In this document: positions 60,116 to 64,000 of the stretch, piece after piece
Position numbering within the stretch: position 1 is the first letter of the stretch
Layout: every line of letters begins with the position of its first letter
DNA from: Macrosoma leucophasiata
Lineage: Eukaryota > Arthropoda > Insecta > Lepidoptera > Hedylidae
Direction: 5' to 3'
DNA: 64,000 bases
Assembly (NCBI GenBank): GCA_036365455.1
Contig: JAWQUS010000020.1
Coordinates: forward strand, 7,413,001-7,477,000
Notes under the pieces: model-generated
What the model was told of the DNA's origin: nothing
Seen by the model: only the letters and a program-made list of their open reading frames with translations
Databases searched by the model: none
Made by a program: the position numbers and the translations under genes

Positions 60116-62374
60116 ATGACAACCATTCGCCCTTTTACATGTGAAGATATGTTACATTTCAACAATGTGTAAGTTTTTAAGACTCTCATTCCACTTTATC
60201 TCAGTATTGCATTTAAGGTTTTTATAACTTGAAACGTACACATTTATTTCATATCTTTGATTGTGTATTTGACCCCTAAGCCCCCAATTGTTATTTGAAA
60301 TGTGACCAGCCTCCATTTATCTATCACTTAATTTATAAGTCTTAGATAAGGTTTTTTCAACACCCATGTACTGTACTTGCAAAACTAATGCCACCAAGTG
60401 AAGTAGCCTGTAAACTTTGCCATAAATACTTTTATCTCTTATCCAGTGGTATAGCTAACATGGGGCAGAAGAGCAAAAAAAGGAAATACTTCCCATTCTT
60501 TTGTATCTTATTTCTTAATTCTCTACCGTTGTACCCCCCTGTTTAGACAAATTCTGCCTCTGGTGCTCCCTGGTATTATAAATTCAAAAGTAAGTTTTGT
60601 ATTGCGTTCTCAAGCTCAAATTTGTGTTATTTAAAGAGAGGGTGTCACCACCAAATGGGTGGTACCCGGTGCAGGCCGCCCCTTCCTAGCTACACCACTT
60701 CTCATAATAATATCTTATATAACCAAATTTATAACAATATTTTACTTTTCATAAAATTGTTGCTGAATAGTAAATTTTATATGGGGATAAATACAACAGT
60801 ATTCTGCATGCATACTAACCCTTTATACTATTTTTGTATGGTTCGCAATCTTAACAAATGCTGCTGACTTTCATTGAACATAGATTTAAATTTTTGCCAT
60901 GTGGCATTGTTTATAAAATCTATGTATACAAAAACAAAAGGATAAAATGCAATTTAAAAATGTAATCATAATCATAAATTGTTTATTTCCTAGAAAATGT
61001 GGTAGGTACAGGTGTTATGGTAACAAAATAATGGAAAGTATAACATTCTAACATAACAATAAAAAAAATAGCTTAATTACTTGTATGTTCTTAGGTTTTT
61101 GTGAGCTACATTCTTTGAAATAAAACTAATTTTCACATAGAAGCTGAAAAGTGACTGAAATGTTGAATTGATTTAAAAATAATTTTAATTTAACCCATCA
61201 AGTCACGAGAAAAATATGACAATTGATTTCAATTGTGTCTCCGCCAATATTGGCCTCCAGATTCGTGAGAGATATAGGCAAAATAAATCCGAACACTAGT
61301 TTTTAATTCAATTCTTGCATTGTGCTTGTACATAGTTGTAAAATTATAAATAATTGGTTTATTGTTAAAAATTTAAATTGACATTTGGGTAATCCTGAGG
61401 CTAAGCAGTAGTGGCATGTTACCACACTCTAAAGCCGAGGTTCCCGAACTATTTTTCTTGTAGACCCCTTTCAATTTTTTCTGGTTTCGGTGCTAACATT
61501 TATATCACTTTCCCATATATCCTATTTTTATTTACGCATATACTCATATACGTAGACCCCATCGAGTCTCCCATGGACCCCAGGGGGTCTATATGGACCA
61601 CTTTGGGAATCACTGCTCTAAAGTGACTACTAAAAGTTATTTATTTTGCTTCAGAAATTTGGACCCTCTGACTGAGACATATGGTTTATCATTCTACACA
61701 CAGTACTTGGCACATTGGCCAGAATATTTTCAAGTTGCTGAGTCACCTAGCGGAGAAATCATGGGTTACAGTAAGTAAAAATGTTAACATACCAATTTTT
61801 TTTTATTACCAATAATTTTTTATGTAATGATGGTAAAAACTAGCATGAAATCACATTGATGGTAATACCACATATTTTTGGGGCCCTTTTTAAAGCTCAA
61901 GATTTATTTACCAGAGCAAAAAAAAAAACGATTTTGGAATCTTTTCCATCTCTTAAATTTGTTAATCCACTTAATCCAAATACAAGTTCAGAAGGACGCG
62001 CGAGCATAAAAAACACCGACAGTGGTCCTTCGTGGTCCTTCGTGGAATCTCTTCCATTCTTTAATCCATAGAATTGGGGACCCTGTCCACGCTCGTTGGG
62101 AGTCTCCATTCCCCATAGCCCGGGGGCCTCGTATAATTAATACGGCAAATATGGCGGTAGCTACGCCCGTGTATTAGTATGTTCCCGTATTACCAAAGCA
62201 CAAAATACAAAAATAAGTGAACATTTTTTAAACATAATTTTCAGTTATGGGTAAAGCTGAAGGGCATGGTGAAAACTGGCATGGACATGTCACAGCACTA
62301 ACAGTTGGCCATGATTACCGGAGGCTTGGTTTAGCTGCTACTTTAATGAATATACTTGAAGACGTCTCAGAAAA
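60116..62374 (+). CDS. NAA20: N-alpha-acetyltransferase 20, NatB catalytic subunit (5' part)
   Basis: The NatB catalytic subunit acetylates nascent proteins starting Met-Asp, Met-Glu, Met-Asn or Met-Gln at the ribosome, together with NAA25. Coding exons here: 60116-60168, 61655-61770 and 62245-62374, all with GT/AG junctions and matching phases, covering 99 complete codons of a family normally about 170-180 aa. Visible family landmarks: the start MTTIRPF, NLDPLTETYGLSFY, QYLAHWPEYF, MGKAEG, WHGHVTALTV, and the acetyl-CoA loop RRLGLA (residues 82-87). ATG 60116 is chosen because it gives the conserved MTT start. The donor at 62375 leads into sequence where I find no further exon before 64000, so the gene is cut by the right edge. 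It is transcribed divergently from e(y)3. Repeats fill its introns. Confidence 0.93.
60443..60699. mobile_element. CAGTGGCGTAGCTA-type miniature element, inverted copy
   Basis: CAGTGGTATAGCTAACATGG at the left and CCTAGCTACACCACT at the right are inverted ends. The interior matches 48431-48626 in reverse orientation. It lies in NAA20 intron 1. Confidence 0.7.
61090..61270. repeat. Dispersed repeat fragment
   Basis: GTGAGCTACATTCTTTGAAATAAAA and ACGAGAAAAATATGACAATTG with CTCCGCCAATATTGGCC correspond, in the same order, to two pieces in 28.8-29.4 kb. It lies in NAA20 intron 1. Confidence 0.5.
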
Positions 62375-62417
62375 GTAAATATAGTTGAAATCTGTAACTG
62401 TTATAGTATGCGCAAAA

Positions 62418-62579
62418 GACTAACCCCCTTATTCATAAACGTACCTACATTAGATACGTTTTAGCTTTATAATGCTTTGTCTTTGTCAGTTGCATTGTCA
62501 AATGTGCAGGATAGTAAAGGACAAAGGAGACATTAGCAACACTTTAGCTAAAATACGTTTATGAATAAGGGGGTTAGTC
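62418..62579. mobile_element. Miniature inverted-repeat element, copy 2
   Basis: GACTAACCCCCTTATTCATA with AACGTA at the left and TACGTTTATGAATAAGGG with GGTTAGTC at the right are exact inverted copies at the ends. The interior is the near-complement of 49707-49852. It starts about 45 bp after NAA20 exon 3. Confidence 0.88.
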
Positions 62580-62936
62580 CATGAAAGGGTGAGATTCACA
62601 AACCGTGCTACGGCTTTACGAGCTTTCAGCAAAGTATGCTTAAATCTGCCAGTAAAGTATGAGTTTTGACAGTCCTAAGCGCTACTTTGCTGAAAGTAGA
62701 GTCGTAGTGCGGTCTTTGAATCTCGCTCTATGAATCTCACCCTGACCCTTAGATATTGTATCATCGAAGAAGTTTCCGGTGATCCAAAACCCAATGGTTT
62801 AAATTAAGACTTTGTCGCCACACAAATAAGGTACCGACGTGATCTACCTGACGTTTCTTCGATGGTACCTAGTAGGTAGGTATGGATGGTACTTTCACGG
62901 TATAGAAGGGATACGCGACGAGGAAAATGTGTCACT

Positions 62937-63175
62937 ACAGTATCCAACAACAATTATTGCACATCGACCTTAGGAAGGAGACTGCGGCTTATTCGTGTCT
63001 GTGGAGCGTTATCTTTTTCGCATCTTATTGATCTTACCAATGTGACGTTTTTCGACCATTTCGATCAAGGGTTTTGAAGGTTTTGTCTAATACCGGACTA
63101 TCAGTGCTTACGTAGGCAGTGTGCAGCAGAGATAACGCTTTATGAAGTCGATGTGCAATATTTCTAAGTTACGAG
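62937..63175. mobile_element. Short inverted-repeat element, third copy
   Basis: AATTATTGCACATCGACCTT and the mirrored AAGTCGATGTGCAATATTTC bound an interior with AGCAGAGATAACGC, shared with 23192-23430 and, inverted, 47898-48144. Confidence 0.75.
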
Positions 63176-63329
63176 TTGGGTGTCGCTAGCTAAGAGACTG
63201 GCGCATGGCGCTATGTTTAGGCAGGTAACTTCACTCAGTGGCATTAAGGCCTAATTAATAGACAGATCTGTCTCAGAACTTGTCATTAGGATCCCGTTTA
63301 GTATGAGAAACCGGTCAAGCGCGTGTCGG

Positions 63330-63870
63330 GCCACGCGCAGTGTAGGGTTCCGTAGTTTTTAGGTTTGATTAATGTAATAAAAAATATATATAAATATTTT
63401 CTATGGAGTTGTTCAAACATTTAGAGTATTACATTTGATCGACTATTACTCGCAAACTTGTAAAGCCAACTGAGGTGTGATAGTTTTCCTTTCAATTTCG
63501 TTATATGTAGCTACTATTACCGTAACGTTTGAATTTCTAACAACAACCGTAGACACAAGACACGGGACACTTGACTCTAACGAAAATGAACACTTTAAAG
63601 CTTAATAAGTCACGAACAGTTAACTGAATCGAATAATGATGTTTGCACTTCCCTAACATTTTTGAAAGACATATCCAACGATATCCCACACTATATAGAA
63701 CACGAAAAATAAAAAATTATCCGCGCGTTACATGTATGGGAGGTACCTACCCTAAATAATTTTATTTTTCATGTTTTTATTCTACCACTTTGTCGGCATG
63801 TTTAAGATGTATACTTGTGCCAAAGAATCATGGCGAGAATTGTACAAAAAAATCGAAAAAAGGTACACGG
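63330..63870. repeat. GGGTTCCGTAG-family interspersed repeat
   Basis: GTAGGGTTCCGTAGTTTTTAGG at the left. The inverted part at 63600-63790 (AAGCTTAATAAGTCACGAAC, AACATTTTTGAAAGACATATCC, GTACATGTATGGGAGGTACC-like) matches the reverse of 43600-43780. It lies after NAA20 exon 3; no exon is seen. Confidence 0.6.
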
Positions 63871-64000
63871 TATTTCATGTTCAAAATGTTATTTTGAGAA
63901 ACTAAATAACGTTTCCCGACCTTATAAAAATTTTTAGCTCACGGGAATAAAAAGTTATTGATAAAATAAAAAATGTTACAAAAAGAGCTCTAATTTCCGA

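Noticed and set aside
62375..64000. Further NAA20 exons
   Set aside because: I looked for the conserved GGFFVDLFVR and YKxLGY segments and saw none; the remaining exons must lie past the right edge.

Overview
This window looks like nuclear DNA of a moth or butterfly. It has intron-rich genes whose proteins match conserved animal families, AT-rich introns, and a dense load of short repeats of kinds I associate with Lepidoptera (Helitron-like ends, tRNA- and 5S-derived SINEs, short inverted-repeat elements, decayed LINEs, one mariner). I cannot name the species.

Three protein-coding genes are supported. (1) DPH6, plus strand, 2198-23150, has 13 coding exons and encodes a predicted 751-aa diphthine-ammonia ligase of the long form (ATP-pyrophosphatase domain followed by two RidA-like domains). 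(2) A PHF10/SAYP-type gene, e(y)3, minus strand, 55010-27625, has 14 coding exons and encodes a predicted 2627-aa subunit of the PBAP-type SWI/SNF remodeller. It has a huge disordered N-terminus, AT-hook and RG-rich segments, a SAY domain and a PHD-finger array. (3) NAA20, plus strand, from 60116, is the catalytic subunit of the NatB N-terminal acetyltransferase; its first three coding exons are here and the rest is not found before the right edge. For both complete genes the exon lengths I read sum to a multiple of three, with canonical GT/AG junctions and matching phases. DPH6 and e(y)3 converge, with a broken mariner between them; e(y)3 and NAA20 diverge.

Layout: 1-775 LINE reverse-transcriptase remnant; 2.2-23.2 kb DPH6, whose introns hold a 3-kb head-to-head array of a 307-bp tRNA-like unit (8.8-11.8 kb), a foldback array of a roughly 100-bp unit carrying an AAGATGGCGG motif (13.9-15.1 kb), and a 151-bp tandem array over the 3' part of exon 10 (19.07-19.78 kb); 24.0-25.2 kb mariner; 25.2-27.6 kb AT-rich flank; 27.6-55.0 kb e(y)3, including an in-frame 150-bp triplication of a PHD finger (39.2-39.65 kb); 55-60 kb intergenic repeats; 60.1 kb to the edge NAA20.

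The most interesting points are the in-frame PHD-finger triplication, the tRNA-like array bounded by a 13-bp direct repeat, the roughly 18 copies of a lysine/hydrophobic motif in the e(y)3 N-terminus, and the YY1/Pho-like foldback array. I see no prokaryotic system, CRISPR array or canonical rRNA gene.
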